A stretch of DNA of 64,000 nt, from assembly GCA_934098345.1 (NCBI GenBank), contig CAKONX010000001.1:14254-78253 (forward strand), read 5' to 3'. The position numbers and the translations under genes are program-made. Position 1 is the stretch's first letter. Each line of letters begins with the position of its first letter. The stretch comes from an uncultured Bacilli bacterium (GTDB taxonomy: Bacteria > Bacillota_I > Bacilli_A > RF39 > UBA660). Below the pieces are notes generated by a model, which did no database searches, was not told where the DNA came from, and was given only the letters and a program-made list of their open reading frames with translations. Of the stretch, positions 44,304 to 53,137 are shown piece after piece.

Positions 44304-46256
44304 ATGACTGAAATGAAATGGGAATTTCCTTATACTAATGGAGGAGAAGGAGACGGATTTAATGATTCTGGTATTCAATCTTTTAAAGATGATGCGTATA
44401 CATCTTTAGCAAGAGAAATATGTCAGAATTCATTAGATGCTGTTGATGAAGGAAAGAAAGCAATTGTTGAGTTTAAAAGCTTCGATCTTGAGAGAGAAAA
44501 ATTTCCCGATTATGATAGTTTTATAAATGTAATAACTCACGAAGTTGAATTTTCCAAAAAAAATTATAAAAATGTAGATACACCATTAAAATTTTATTCA
44601 GAAGCATTAAAAACATTAAAGTTAGATAAAATAAAGTGTTTAAGAATTAGTGATTTTAATACATGCGGTTTAACAGGAAGTGACAAAAAAATAAATTCAA
44701 ACTGGTCCAATTTGGTAAAGAATAAAGGATTCAACGATAAACCATTAGATGCAGTTGGAGCTTTTGGAATTGGAAAAAATGCAACATTTGCTTGTTCAAA
44801 ACTGAATACTGTATTTTATAGTACTATAAGTAATGATGGGTTGAAAGCCATTCAAGGTGTTGCCAGATTATCTACATACGAAACCGAAGATGGTAATATG
44901 ACACAAGGTACAGGTTTTTGTGGAAAAATTGTTATTAACAATAATGGTGTTACTAATCTTATGCATATAGAAGATTATTATAGTTTGGATCATGATTTTA
45001 TTAGAAATGACAATGACTATGGTACAGATATATTTGTTCTTGGTTTCCATGATGATAGTAATGATAAAATTAGTGACCTTGGTGATAATTGGGCAGTTTT
45101 AATAACCGCTTCACTAATAGACAACTTTCTTTTATCAATTGTAGAAGGCAAGTTAGAAATTAGAATTAATGATATTATTTTAAACAGTGAAACTATAGAA
45201 GACATTTTTAATGATATTAATTCATCTAGGCCTGATTTGTTTAATGAGTATACTGCTGAATATTTTAATGTTTTACTAGGAGATGATACAGAAAATACTG
45301 TTAATGATAAAATATCTATGTTTGAACCTGATGATGTTGAATTAATTTTAGCTTTTAATCCAAATTATCATAACAAGGTATCGATTAATAGACATACTGG
45401 AATGAAGTTGTTTGATAAAGACAGATTAGGAAATCAAGCTTTTTACAGTGGTATACTTGTGTTAAGGGGCAAGAAAGTTAATGCTTACTTTAAAACAATG
45501 GAAAACCCAAATCACGATGGTTGGAGTTATAAAAGAGTTGGAGCTCCACAAGATGCGTATAAAATGTATTCTAAGTTATTTGACTTCGTTAGAACCAAAA
45601 TAAGAGAATTTGCAATAGAAAATACTCCAGATTCTTTGGATGCACAAGGTATTGGTGAATATCTTGCAGATGAGTTTGATATAGGAAATAATAATTCTGA
45701 AAAGGAAGATATAAATAACGATATAGTAGAAGAAATTGAAGTAAAAGAAAAGAAACCAATTTCTTTAACTCAAATTACAGTAGATGATCCAGAAGCTAAT
45801 GATCCTTTACAAGTTTTAGGAAAAGATAGTGAGGACGGTGAACTTGAAGGAACTATACCTAGAGGGAATTTAAATGAGACTGATGATGGAAGTGGTACAA
45901 AAATTGAAGGGGACAAAGGAAATGGCGGTTTTTACTTTGATTCTCTTGGTAATGTAAGAGCCAATAAAATTAGAAGTTATAATACTGGAGAACAATATAA
46001 CCTAATATTTTCTGTACCTACGAATGTGGATGAATTGGTAATTGATGTTCAGATAGCCGGTGAACAATCAAATTATAAACCGGTAATCAAATTCGCTAAT
46101 ATGAAAGGTGTAATAATAAGTAATAATTTAGAAATAAAAGATAATCAAATTAAATTAAAAAAGGTTAAAGCAAATAATAATTATAACGTTAGTTTTAAGT
46201 TGAGCGATGATAAAAAGTGGTCATTGGAGGTAAATTTATATGAGAATAAAAAGTAA
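44304..46256 (+). CDS. GHKL-type ATPase (MutL/MORC/Hsp90-like) of the defence island
   Basis: A 650-aa protein. The Bergerat ATP-binding fold is seen in the N-box EICQNSLDA (38-46, N42), the G1-like SDFNTCGL (D117), and the glycine lid GAFGIGKN (152-159). An S5-like transducer region (about 200-440, including the conserved-looking SINRHTGMKLF and HDGWSYKRVGAP) follows. An acidic linker (about 455-530) and a C-terminal beta-sandwich-like domain (550-650) end the protein. It resembles the MutL/MORC-like ATPases described in some restriction operons, but there is no Z1 helicase nearby. It overlaps the next gene by 17 bases, so the two products are probably made together. Confidence 0.82.
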   Translation: MTEMKWEFPYTNGGEGDGFNDSGIQSFKDDAYTSLAREICQNSLDAVDEGKKAIVEFKSFDLEREKFPDYDSFINVITHEVEFSKKNYKNVDTPLKFYSEALKTLKLDKIKCLRISDFNTCGLTGSDKKINSNWSNLVKNKGFNDKPLDAVGAFGIGKNATFACSKLNTVFYSTISNDGLKAIQGVARLSTYETEDGNMTQGTGFCGKIVINNNGVTNLMHIEDYYSLDHDFIRNDNDYGTDIFVLGFHDDSNDKISDLGDNWAVLITASLIDNFLLSIVEGKLEIRINDIILNSETIEDIFNDINSSRPDLFNEYTAEYFNVLLGDDTENTVNDKISMFEPDDVELILAFNPNYHNKVSINRHTGMKLFDKDRLGNQAFYSGILVLRGKKVNAYFKTMENPNHDGWSYKRVGAPQDAYKMYSKLFDFVRTKIREFAIENTPDSLDAQGIGEYLADEFDIGNNNSEKEDINNDIVEEIEVKEKKPISLTQITVDDPEANDPLQVLGKDSEDGELEGTIPRGNLNETDDGSGTKIEGDKGNGGFYFDSLGNVRANKIRSYNTGEQYNLIFSVPTNVDELVIDVQIAGEQSNYKPVIKFANMKGVIISNNLEIKDNQIKLKKVKANNNYNVSFKLSDDKKWSLEVNLYENKK

Positions 46257-47097
46257 TAGGTTATTTACTTATCCAGTATTAACATCAATGAATGATGACT
46301 ATATTGAAAGTAGTTTTACAACATCAATTAAAGTATTGAAAAGGGTAAGAACATTACAAATATCAATAGATTGTGAGATAAAGAATGATGAATTACAAAG
46401 CTTACTTGATCAAGATAAGGCAGAGGTAATATGTCATATAGAATGTTCTAAAACTAAATTGAGATATATTCAAAAACTAAACCTTGGTCATAATGAATTT
46501 GAAATTGAAAGTAAACTAATAAACTTAAATATAGAATTAGTAACATTTGTAATAGCAAAAGAAAATATTGAAGGTTTTAAATCTACTAAATTTAATAGAG
46601 ATTACAATAATGCTACATTTAAAATTGACAGAGGACAAATTCTTGCTATTGCAAGTCAAGTTGATATTCCAATAATAAAGGATATTTATGATCTATCAGA
46701 TGTTCCGTCAATTATAACAATTGTACCTTCAGATATAAAATATATGATGGTAAATATGGACGATCATAAAATTATTATTAAACTTCCTAAGGATGATTTT
46801 AATAATTACGCATCTTTAGGAAAATCTATTGGGTCACATACACCAATATTGCACTCTATGGTTATTGTTCCAGCTTTAACTCATGTAATAGATGAATTAA
46901 TAAAGTGTAACGATGATTTTGAGCAATATTCGAATTATAGATGGTTTAAGGTATTAAAAGCAAAAGTTGAAACGCTAAAATATGAATTTTCGAGTGATTC
47001 AATGTTAAGAGTTGGATCATTGCAATTAGTACAAGAAATATTGGAAAATCCTTTAAGCCTAGCTTTAGACAAACTTCCAAGAATGAAGGTGGAGTAG
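46240..47097 (+). CDS. Unknown 285-aa protein coupled to the GHKL ATPase
   Basis: I do not recognise a named family. The first 130 residues look beta-rich (YPVLTSMNDDYIESSFTTSI, VICHIECSKTKLRYIQKL, FEIESKLINLNIELVTFVIA). The rest is mixed, with IITIVPSDIKYMMVNMDDHKIIIKLP and a helical end (SMVIVPALTHVIDELIKC, YRWFKVLKAKVETL). No signal peptide or membrane helix is present, so it is cytoplasmic. Overlap of 17 bases with the ATPase gene and a 1-base gap to the next gene suggest a stoichiometric complex. Confidence 0.75.
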   Translation: MRIKSNRLFTYPVLTSMNDDYIESSFTTSIKVLKRVRTLQISIDCEIKNDELQSLLDQDKAEVICHIECSKTKLRYIQKLNLGHNEFEIESKLINLNIELVTFVIAKENIEGFKSTKFNRDYNNATFKIDRGQILAIASQVDIPIIKDIYDLSDVPSIITIVPSDIKYMMVNMDDHKIIIKLPKDDFNNYASLGKSIGSHTPILHSMVIVPALTHVIDELIKCNDDFEQYSNYRWFKVLKAKVETLKYEFSSDSMLRVGSLQLVQEILENPLSLALDKLPRMKVE

Positions 47098-47098
47098 T

Positions 47099-47851
47099 AT
47101 GAAATTAAAATTTTTAAAAACTAATTCTTTATCAATTTTAAAAGAAAACATTAAAGATAATATTAAACATTATTCGGATGCTAATTCAAATTGGATAAAG
47201 AACTCAACAAATGATGAAGTTAATTATATTGAAAGTAAATTAGATGTTCCTGATTTCGAATTGATAATATCAAATACTCCTGAAAAAGATGATTTTTTAA
47301 ATATAAAATTACTATATTCAAATCTGATTGAATTAACCGATAGCCAAGCCGGAGATGAAAGATTATGGGCTGGATTGTGTCATAATCAATTCTGGAATTA
47401 TATGATTAATAGATGGCCAGTAGCAAAGGCTAAAGATGAAGTAAAATTTATTAAAAAAAATTACTTCTTTGCTCATGGTGAAAAAAGATCTTTAATGACA
47501 AATGGACTTGCAAGGTTATGGTGGATTGGCAGATTAACATACGATAAAGATAATCCTAATAATAATCCATTTGAATTAACTGAATATTTATGTAAGGATT
47601 TAAATGGTAGAGGTTTTCCTCTGTTTGGTAGTAACTTTTCAAATAATGACAAAATATTAAAAATATTTCTATATACTTTAAAAAATTATGAAGAAAGTAA
47701 TAACATTAAGTTAGATAGAAATACAGAATTCTTAGAGATGATAAAATATGTTAATAAGCTTAGTGGAAAGATTTTAATAGATTATTTATCAAATAACGAA
47801 TTAAGAAAACTTATACTTGATGAAGTAACAAGAATTGTATCTTTAAGATAA
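47099..47851 (+). CDS. DUF6339-type protein
   Basis: A 250-aa cytoplasmic protein whose middle holds the pattern DERLWAGLCHNQFWNYM and, later, EKRSLMTNGLARLWWIGRLTYD followed by NPFELTEYL. This is the pattern I associate with DUF6339, a family of unknown function found in prokaryotic accessory regions. Tryptophan-rich helices (W in RLWA, QFWNY, RLWWIG) dominate. It is the last gene of the ATPase unit. An effector or adaptor role is only a guess. Confidence 0.7.
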   Translation: MKLKFLKTNSLSILKENIKDNIKHYSDANSNWIKNSTNDEVNYIESKLDVPDFELIISNTPEKDDFLNIKLLYSNLIELTDSQAGDERLWAGLCHNQFWNYMINRWPVAKAKDEVKFIKKNYFFAHGEKRSLMTNGLARLWWIGRLTYDKDNPNNNPFELTEYLCKDLNGRGFPLFGSNFSNNDKILKIFLYTLKNYEESNNIKLDRNTEFLEMIKYVNKLSGKILIDYLSNNELRKLILDEVTRIVSLR

Positions 47852-47942
47852 AATTTCTAAAAAAAATAATGTTCTTGTATCTAGATTAAATAATGACTTT
47901 TTGTAAGAAAATTGGTACAATAAAAATAGAAAGAGGTAGATT

Positions 47943-48188
47943 ATGAGAGAAGTACAAATTAATCGTGTTTATAAACATTTTAAAGGAAATTATTACATAG
48001 TTGTAGATATAGCAACTCATTCAGAGACAAAAGAACAATATGTTGTCTATAGACAATTATATGGAGATGGAAAATTATGGATTAGACCACTTGAAATGTT
48101 TTTAAGTGAAGTTGACCATGAAAAATATCCAGATGTAAAACAAAAATATAGATTAGAACTTCAAGAAATAGAGAGTGTAGTTAAATAA
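47943..48188 (+). CDS. DUF1653 protein
   Basis: An 81-aa protein matching DUF1653: VYKHFKGNYYIVVDIATHSETKEQYVVYRQLYGDGKLWIRPLEMF. The family is a small SH3-like barrel of unknown function, widespread in bacteria. Ribosome binding site AGAGG. It is probably transcribed with the downstream secreted protein gene (19-base gap). A possible promoter is TGACTT with TACAAT around 47894-47926. Confidence 0.85.
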   Translation: MREVQINRVYKHFKGNYYIVVDIATHSETKEQYVVYRQLYGDGKLWIRPLEMFLSEVDHEKYPDVKQKYRLELQEIESVVK

Positions 48189-48207
48189 TCTAGAAAAGAG
48201 AGGTTAT

Positions 48208-48984
48208 ATGAAAAAGAATAAATTAATAGTAATAATTTTAATTATATTAGTTATAGTTTTATCTGTAGTTGGATTTATATTTATTAAAGATAAAGATACA
48301 AAAAAGTTGGAAACAAAGAAAGAAACATATTATGCATATGTTAAAATAAATCCATTAGTAAAACTTACATTTGATATAAATTATGATTGTAGAGATAAAG
48401 ATAATTGTAATGTTAAAAGTAATAAAGTAACTAATGTTGATTTACTAAATGAAGATGCTAAAAGTATATATACAAATTTAAGCTATAAAGATAAAAAACT
48501 AGAAGAAGTAGTTGCATCTTTAATAGATGTTGCAGATGAAAATAATAAAGATATAAGAAATGTATCATTATCTTCAACTTATGAATTTAATAAAGATGAA
48601 TTAATAAAAACTATATTATCATCTTTAAAAACTACTAAAAATGTTGAAATAAATTATAATTATCAAAAAGAAATAGATGAAAGTAGTATGAATGAAACAA
48701 TGCCAGTTCCAACAACTACTCAAACTACAACAACGACTACAATTAAGACAACAAGTAAATGTGTTAGTAAGAAGTTTAAAAAGAAATATACATATGCATA
48801 TAAAACAAAAGATGAATGTAAAAAAGAGGGAAATAATGCTTTTAATAATATAACTGATAATGTTGATGATAGTATTTTCTCTTATGGATGTGAAGAAGTA
48901 AAAGATGACTGTGGAGATACTTGGTATGGAGTAATATTCTATAAATGGTCAGAAGAAAAAGGAGAATATCCATATTATTACTAA
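48208..48984 (+). CDS. Membrane-anchored protein with RsgI-middle-like domain and Thr-rich linker
   Basis: A 258-aa protein with one N-terminal membrane helix (about 5-26). The following domain (about 40-150) reads YVKINPLVKLTFDI, then VDLLNEDAKSIYTNLSYKDKKLEEVVASLID. This is the pattern of the middle domain of RsgI-type anti-sigma factors (NPS-hydrophobic strands, N-x-D, then a helix). There is no cytoplasmic anti-sigma domain. A Thr-rich linker (about 168-190) leads to a C-terminal cysteine-containing module (CVSKK, DECKK, YGCEEVKDDCGDTWYG). It is likely exposed outside the membrane. Function unknown. Confidence 0.6.
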   Translation: MKKNKLIVIILIILVIVLSVVGFIFIKDKDTKKLETKKETYYAYVKINPLVKLTFDINYDCRDKDNCNVKSNKVTNVDLLNEDAKSIYTNLSYKDKKLEEVVASLIDVADENNKDIRNVSLSSTYEFNKDELIKTILSSLKTTKNVEINYNYQKEIDESSMNETMPVPTTTQTTTTTTIKTTSKCVSKKFKKKYTYAYKTKDECKKEGNNAFNNITDNVDDSIFSYGCEEVKDDCGDTWYGVIFYKWSEEKGEYPYYY

Positions 48985-49009
48985 AATTAGCTGATTTGCT
49001 AATTTTTTT
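48984..49009 (+). terminator. Terminator after the RsgI-like gene
   Basis: AAATTAGC, loop TGATTT, GCTAATTT running into seven T, starting at the stop codon. Confidence 0.85.
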
Positions 49010-49048
49010 ATTTTTTTATGTTATACTTAAATCATAAGAGGAGAGTTT

Positions 49049-50134
49049 ATGAAAAAGAAAATTATTTTAGTTTGTACAATAGTAGTATTAAGTTTAGTAA
49101 TCACGTATTTGTTTTTTAACAAGAAAAAGGATGTAGTTAATATGACTGATAATATATATATCGTTCCAACATTTAATGATGAAATTAAAAGTGATACAGC
49201 TTGGTGTGCAACATTTAATTTAATATGGAATGACTTAAAAAATGATATAGTAAAACAAGATATTAAGTTTAAAGATAATGATGAATTTGTTAATAATTTA
49301 AATAAAGAATTATTTAAAGAAAGTGATATATCAGATGAATATTATTATAAAGTATATGGAAAGAAAACTATTAAATTAAAAAATGAAATAGAAAAAAATA
49401 TAAAAGAAAAATTTAATCAAACAAGTGATATATTAGATAAATTTGATTGGAGTGAAGAGGCTTTAGATAAAGGCTCAAGTGATTTTGAAAGATATATTTT
49501 TTATACAATGTTATATCGTGAATTTAAATATAATACTAAATTTGTAGAATTAGATAAAGATAAATTTAATGATACAGAAAATGTTAAATATTTTGGTGTT
49601 AAAGATAATAAAGAATCTTATATAGATCAAATACAAGTAATTTATTATAATAATGAAAATGATTTTGCAATAAAATTAACAACAACTAGTAATGATGAAA
49701 TTATTTTAAATAAAAATCCAAAAGGAAATAGTTTTAAAGATATTTATAACAACGTTATTGATAATGGTTCAAAATATAAAGGAAATAAAGATTTTAGTAA
49801 ACAAGATAACTTTAAAATGCCATATATAAATTTAAATGTTTTAAAAGAATATAAAGAATTAGAAAATCAAGAATTTTATGATGTATATAATAATAAATTA
49901 GTTATAGATAAAGCATTACAAACTATAAAATTTGAATTAAATGAAACTGGTGGAAAAATAAAGAGTGAAGCTGGAATGGATGTTGTAAAATTCTCATCTT
50001 TAAATCCTAAAGATGAATCACGCAATTTTAACATTGATTCAACTTTTGCAATATTTTTAAAAGAAGCAAATCAAGATAAAACATATTTTGCAGCTAGAAT
50101 TGATGATATAAGTAAGTATCAAGAGGTGAGATAG
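49049..50134 (+). CDS. Secreted or anchored protein, possibly serpin-like
   Basis: A 361-aa protein with an N-terminal membrane helix or signal (about 3-23). The body is mixed alpha/beta. Near the C-terminus, LVIDKALQTIKFELNETGGKIKSEAG, and later FNIDSTFAIFLKEANQDKTYFAARID, resemble the serpin breach/hinge (HKA-x-I-x-VNE-x-GTEAAA) and the closing strands (DHPFLFxIxD...ILFxGR). The hinge alanines are mostly replaced, which would argue against an inhibitory serpin. I rate this as a structural guess. A surface-exposed unknown is the safe call. It has its own GGAGAG site and follows a terminator. Confidence 0.45.
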   Translation: MKKKIILVCTIVVLSLVITYLFFNKKKDVVNMTDNIYIVPTFNDEIKSDTAWCATFNLIWNDLKNDIVKQDIKFKDNDEFVNNLNKELFKESDISDEYYYKVYGKKTIKLKNEIEKNIKEKFNQTSDILDKFDWSEEALDKGSSDFERYIFYTMLYREFKYNTKFVELDKDKFNDTENVKYFGVKDNKESYIDQIQVIYYNNENDFAIKLTTTSNDEIILNKNPKGNSFKDIYNNVIDNGSKYKGNKDFSKQDNFKMPYINLNVLKEYKELENQEFYDVYNNKLVIDKALQTIKFELNETGGKIKSEAGMDVVKFSSLNPKDESRNFNIDSTFAIFLKEANQDKTYFAARIDDISKYQEVR

Positions 50135-50399
50135 GCCATTTACAACTTCAAATAATTATGATACTTTAAATATAATGATGAGAGATATATAAGAACGTGG
50201 TTTTTGATTATAATGCCTTTAAAGCTCTTTCTAAATAAATTTTATCACATTTACATGTCCCTTTTTATTTAGTGTGTATTTTAAAGGTATTATAATCTGG
50301 GATTACCATTTTATATTATTTACAATTTATCTTTTCTCCCTTGCACCATACTCACCTTTGCTATATAATGATAGCACAACGATGAGGAGATATGAGTTT
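50135..50399. other. Intergenic stretch before the GNAT gene
   Basis: No gene is apparent. The only clear element is a promoter, TTGCAC (50341-50346) with a perfect TATAAT (50364-50369) at 17 bases, which should start transcription near 50376. The rest is T-rich without ORFs or strong hairpins and may be a decayed sequence. Confidence 0.6.
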
Positions 50400-50948
50400 A
50401 TGGATGAATTAGTTAAAGTTAGTTTAGATGATTATAGAAGTCTCGAATTATTAATTGAATTTAGAGGTGAAGACTTCAGAAATAAATATTTGTATAGATG
50501 TGCAAGAGCTCATTATAATGATCCAAAGAATGAACATTTACATGAATTATCTGATATGGACGCTATTATGTATATAGTTGATAAAGAATCTAATATGCAA
50601 TTTCCATCAGAAGAATATCTTTTATTACATGATGATGTTCCAGTAACTTCTTGTGTCATAAGATACGTTAACCCAGTAACATGTGATATGGATATAGAAA
50701 CTTTAGAAACAGAAAGAAATAAAGGCTATGCTAGAAAAGTAATTGAGGCAGTAGAAAACCATTTGTTTAAAGAAACTGATGTTATATTTACAACTATCAA
50801 AGATTTGACTACTACTGGAGCATCAACCAGATTAGCAATATCTTTAGGATATAAACTAGCTAATACAGGTTATTATATAAAGATGAATCCTTATATTACT
50901 CTTGAAGAAGCAAAAAGAAGAGCTGAACCACATAGAAAAGCTATGTAA
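50400..50948 (+). CDS. GNAT-family N-acetyltransferase
   Basis: A 182-aa protein with the GNAT layout. DVPVTSCVIRYV (beta4) is followed by CDMDIETLETERNKGYARKVIEAVENHLF, where ERNKGYARKV is the acetyl-CoA pyrophosphate loop (Q/R-x-x-G-x-G/A variant). ASTRLAISLGYKLANTGYYIKM then gives the usual helix-strand end. I select ATG 50400 with GAGGAG about 9 bases ahead. A longer reading from 50274 would start upstream of the promoter and is rejected. Substrate unknown. Confidence 0.82.
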   Translation: MDELVKVSLDDYRSLELLIEFRGEDFRNKYLYRCARAHYNDPKNEHLHELSDMDAIMYIVDKESNMQFPSEEYLLLHDDVPVTSCVIRYVNPVTCDMDIETLETERNKGYARKVIEAVENHLFKETDVIFTTIKDLTTTGASTRLAISLGYKLANTGYYIKMNPYITLEEAKRRAEPHRKAM

Positions 50949-51016
50949 AAAAATATATTTTTAGTTTATTATTTCTGAAAATATAGTATAATATTTATAG
51001 AAAAGGAGTTTATATA

Positions 51017-51472
51017 ATGGCAAAGAAAGAAGAAAAATCTTTTATGGATGTAAAAGATGAAACAAAAAACTTTGATAAGAAAGATATCGAATCTGGAAAA
51101 GGAATGGCAGTTATTTCTTATTTAGGATTTTTATCACTTATTCCATATTTATCTGAAAAGAAAAATAAGTATGTTAGATATCATGCTGTTCAAGGTTTAA
51201 ATTTATTTATACTTGAAATGATTTATTCAGTTGCTTATGGAATACTTACTTCAGTAATCAAAGTTAAAGGAAGCTGCGGAACAGGTTATTATGGAAGTCT
51301 AGCTGATGCTTTTGGTGTAACTTGTAAAGTAACTCCATGGTGGATAACACTTCCACTTGGAATAATTGGACTTGGATTTACTGCATTAGCAATTATTGGA
51401 ATCGTGAATGCTTGTCAAGATAAAGCTAAAGAATTACCAATAGTAAACCAAATTAAAATTATTAAAAAGTAG
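51017..51472 (+). CDS. Tic20/DUF4870-type membrane protein
   Basis: A 151-aa protein with three predicted membrane helices after a charged N-terminus. MAVISYLGFLSLIPYLSEKKNKYVRYHAVQGLNLFI is the typical first helix and His-Ala-x-Gln-Gly loop of the DUF4870/Tic20-like family. The later helices are at about 70-88 and 115-140. The function of bacterial members is unknown. It has a strong AAAGGAG site and is followed by a clear terminator, so it is a single-gene unit. Confidence 0.82.
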   Translation: MAKKEEKSFMDVKDETKNFDKKDIESGKGMAVISYLGFLSLIPYLSEKKNKYVRYHAVQGLNLFILEMIYSVAYGILTSVIKVKGSCGTGYYGSLADAFGVTCKVTPWWITLPLGIIGLGFTALAIIGIVNACQDKAKELPIVNQIKIIKK

Positions 51473-51482
51473 TTAACTTTTT

Positions 51483-51505
51483 AGCAACTGTAAAGTTGCT
51501 TTTTT
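51483..51505 (+). terminator. Terminator after the Tic20-like gene
   Basis: AGCAACT, loop GTAA, AGTTGCT followed by T run. Confidence 0.9.
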
Positions 51506-51602
51506 GATTAATGATTATAGCATAATTTTAATGATTTAAGTGAAAAAATTGTGGATATTTAGTTTATTAAACAATAAAATATCACAAATTAATATATAAA
51601 TA

Positions 51603-51631
51603 ATGACATTTTATTAATAATTTGATACAAT
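51603..51631 (+). promoter_or_regulatory. Promoter of the pssA-psd unit
   Basis: ATGACA (51603-51608) and TACAAT (51626-51631) at 17-base spacing, about 30 bases before the first gene. Confidence 0.6.
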
Positions 51632-51662
51632 TTTTAGTGTGGAAGAAAGTGAGTAGTAAAAT

Positions 51663-52289
51663 ATGATGTTTGCAAAATTTAATAAATGTAATTTGATAAC
51701 ATATTTAGGAGTTTTTTTTGGAGTATTATCAATGTATTTTAGTTTTACTAAAATGGCATTTTCAGATGCAGTATATGTTAGATACGCATTAGCTTGTTTA
51801 GTTGCAAGTGGTGTATGTGATATGTTTGATGGTAAATTTGCTAGAATGTTTAAAAGAACAAAAGAAGAAAAAGAATTTGGAGTTCAACTAGATTCCCTAT
51901 GTGATACATTCTGTTTTTTAGCTGTACCTGTAGTGTTTATGATGAGTTTAGGAATGACTAATGTTGTATCAGTTATAGTATATACAATATTTATGATTTG
52001 TGGTGTTTCAAGACTTGGATATTTTAATGTTAAATCTGCCGATTCTGAAAAAGCAATCAAAACATATCAAGGCCTACCTGTGACATCTACAGCAGCAACA
52101 TTTCCATTACTTGGATTATTACATACTGTAGTAAGTGCAACTGCATTTGAATATTTGTATTTGGGATTAACATTATTAACTGCCATTCTAATGGTAATAA
52201 ATATAAAAATTCCTAAATTTAAAGGCATCATGTACTATATAATGGCTGGTTTAGCATTAGCTCTAATTATATTGTTATTGGTTTTATAA
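51663..52289 (+). CDS. pssA: CDP-diacylglycerol-serine O-phosphatidyltransferase
   Basis: Makes phosphatidylserine from CDP-diacylglycerol and serine in the membrane. The 208-aa protein is a polytopic membrane protein with the CDP-alcohol phosphotransferase motif: DMFDGKFARMF, then GVQLDSLCD (the D-G-A-R-G-D-D set, with the family's longer spacing between AR and G). A serine transferase is favoured because psd follows directly. It is separated by one base from psd. Confidence 0.92.
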   Translation: MMFAKFNKCNLITYLGVFFGVLSMYFSFTKMAFSDAVYVRYALACLVASGVCDMFDGKFARMFKRTKEEKEFGVQLDSLCDTFCFLAVPVVFMMSLGMTNVVSVIVYTIFMICGVSRLGYFNVKSADSEKAIKTYQGLPVTSTAATFPLLGLLHTVVSATAFEYLYLGLTLLTAILMVINIKIPKFKGIMYYIMAGLALALIILLLVL

Positions 52290-52290
52290 T

Positions 52291-53127
52291 ATGAAATATT
52301 ACGATTTAAGAAAAAAAGAATATGTTGTTTATGATGATGATAGTAAAGCATTGTCTTTTTTCTATGATAATATATTCGGAAGAGTATTACTAAAAGTTTT
52401 AATTTCTGGTTTTGTAAGAAAACCTTATAATTATTATATGAATACAAAATTGTCTTTAAAAAAGGTTAATAAGTTTATTAAACAGAATAATATTAATATG
52501 GATGAATATGAAAAAGAAAATTATAAATCTTTTAATGATTTTTTTATAAGAAAAATAAAAAGTGATAGAAGACCAATAGCTAATGGTTTGTTTGCAATAG
52601 CGGATTCTAAATTAAGTGTTTATAAAATTGATAATAATTTATCATTCAAGGTTAAAAACTCGATTTATACCGTTGAAGAATTATTAGGAGAAAATTGCTC
52701 TAATTTTGATGGTGGCTATGCATTAATTTTCAGATTATGCATAGATGATTATCACCATTATGTTTACCCGGATGACGGTGAAATCCTGTATAATAAAAGA
52801 ATAAACGGAAAACTTCATACAGTACAACCGCTAGCTTTTAAAAAATATAAAGTTTTCAGTGAAAATACAAGGGAGATAACTTTGCTTAAAACTAAACATT
52901 ATGGAAAAGTTGCATATATTGAAGTAGGTGCAATGATGATTGGTAAAATAGTTAATGAGAATGTTACAAATTTTAAAAGAGGTAGTGAAAAAGGACATTT
53001 TGAATTTGGTGGATCAACTTGTATTTTACTATTTGAAAAAGATAAAATTAAGATTAACGAATTAATAGTTGAAAATACTAAAAAGGATATAGAAACAATC
53101 GTTAAATTGGGAGATAGTTTAGAATAG
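52291..53127 (+). CDS. psd: Phosphatidylserine decarboxylase proenzyme
   Basis: Converts phosphatidylserine to phosphatidylethanolamine. The 278-aa proenzyme has the NDFFIRKIKSDRRP stretch, the substrate-region motif DYHHYVYPDDG, VAYIEVGAMMIGKI, and the self-cleavage site GGST (in FEFGGSTCILLF), where the Ser becomes the pyruvoyl group of the small subunit. With pssA it predicts phosphatidylethanolamine in the membrane. The next gene follows after 10 bases. Confidence 0.95.
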   Translation: MKYYDLRKKEYVVYDDDSKALSFFYDNIFGRVLLKVLISGFVRKPYNYYMNTKLSLKKVNKFIKQNNINMDEYEKENYKSFNDFFIRKIKSDRRPIANGLFAIADSKLSVYKIDNNLSFKVKNSIYTVEELLGENCSNFDGGYALIFRLCIDDYHHYVYPDDGEILYNKRINGKLHTVQPLAFKKYKVFSENTREITLLKTKHYGKVAYIEVGAMMIGKIVNENVTNFKRGSEKGHFEFGGSTCILLFEKDKIKINELIVENTKKDIETIVKLGDSLE

Positions 53128-53137
53128 GAGTATACAA

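Noticed and set aside
48712..48780. Thr-codon run (ACA/ACT repeats) as a tandem DNA repeat
   Set aside because: It is an in-frame Thr-rich linker with irregular codons, not a repeat element.
50135..50340. Possible decayed gene or second leader RNA upstream of the GNAT gene
   Set aside because: No recognisable protein fragments or stable hairpins were found in either strand.
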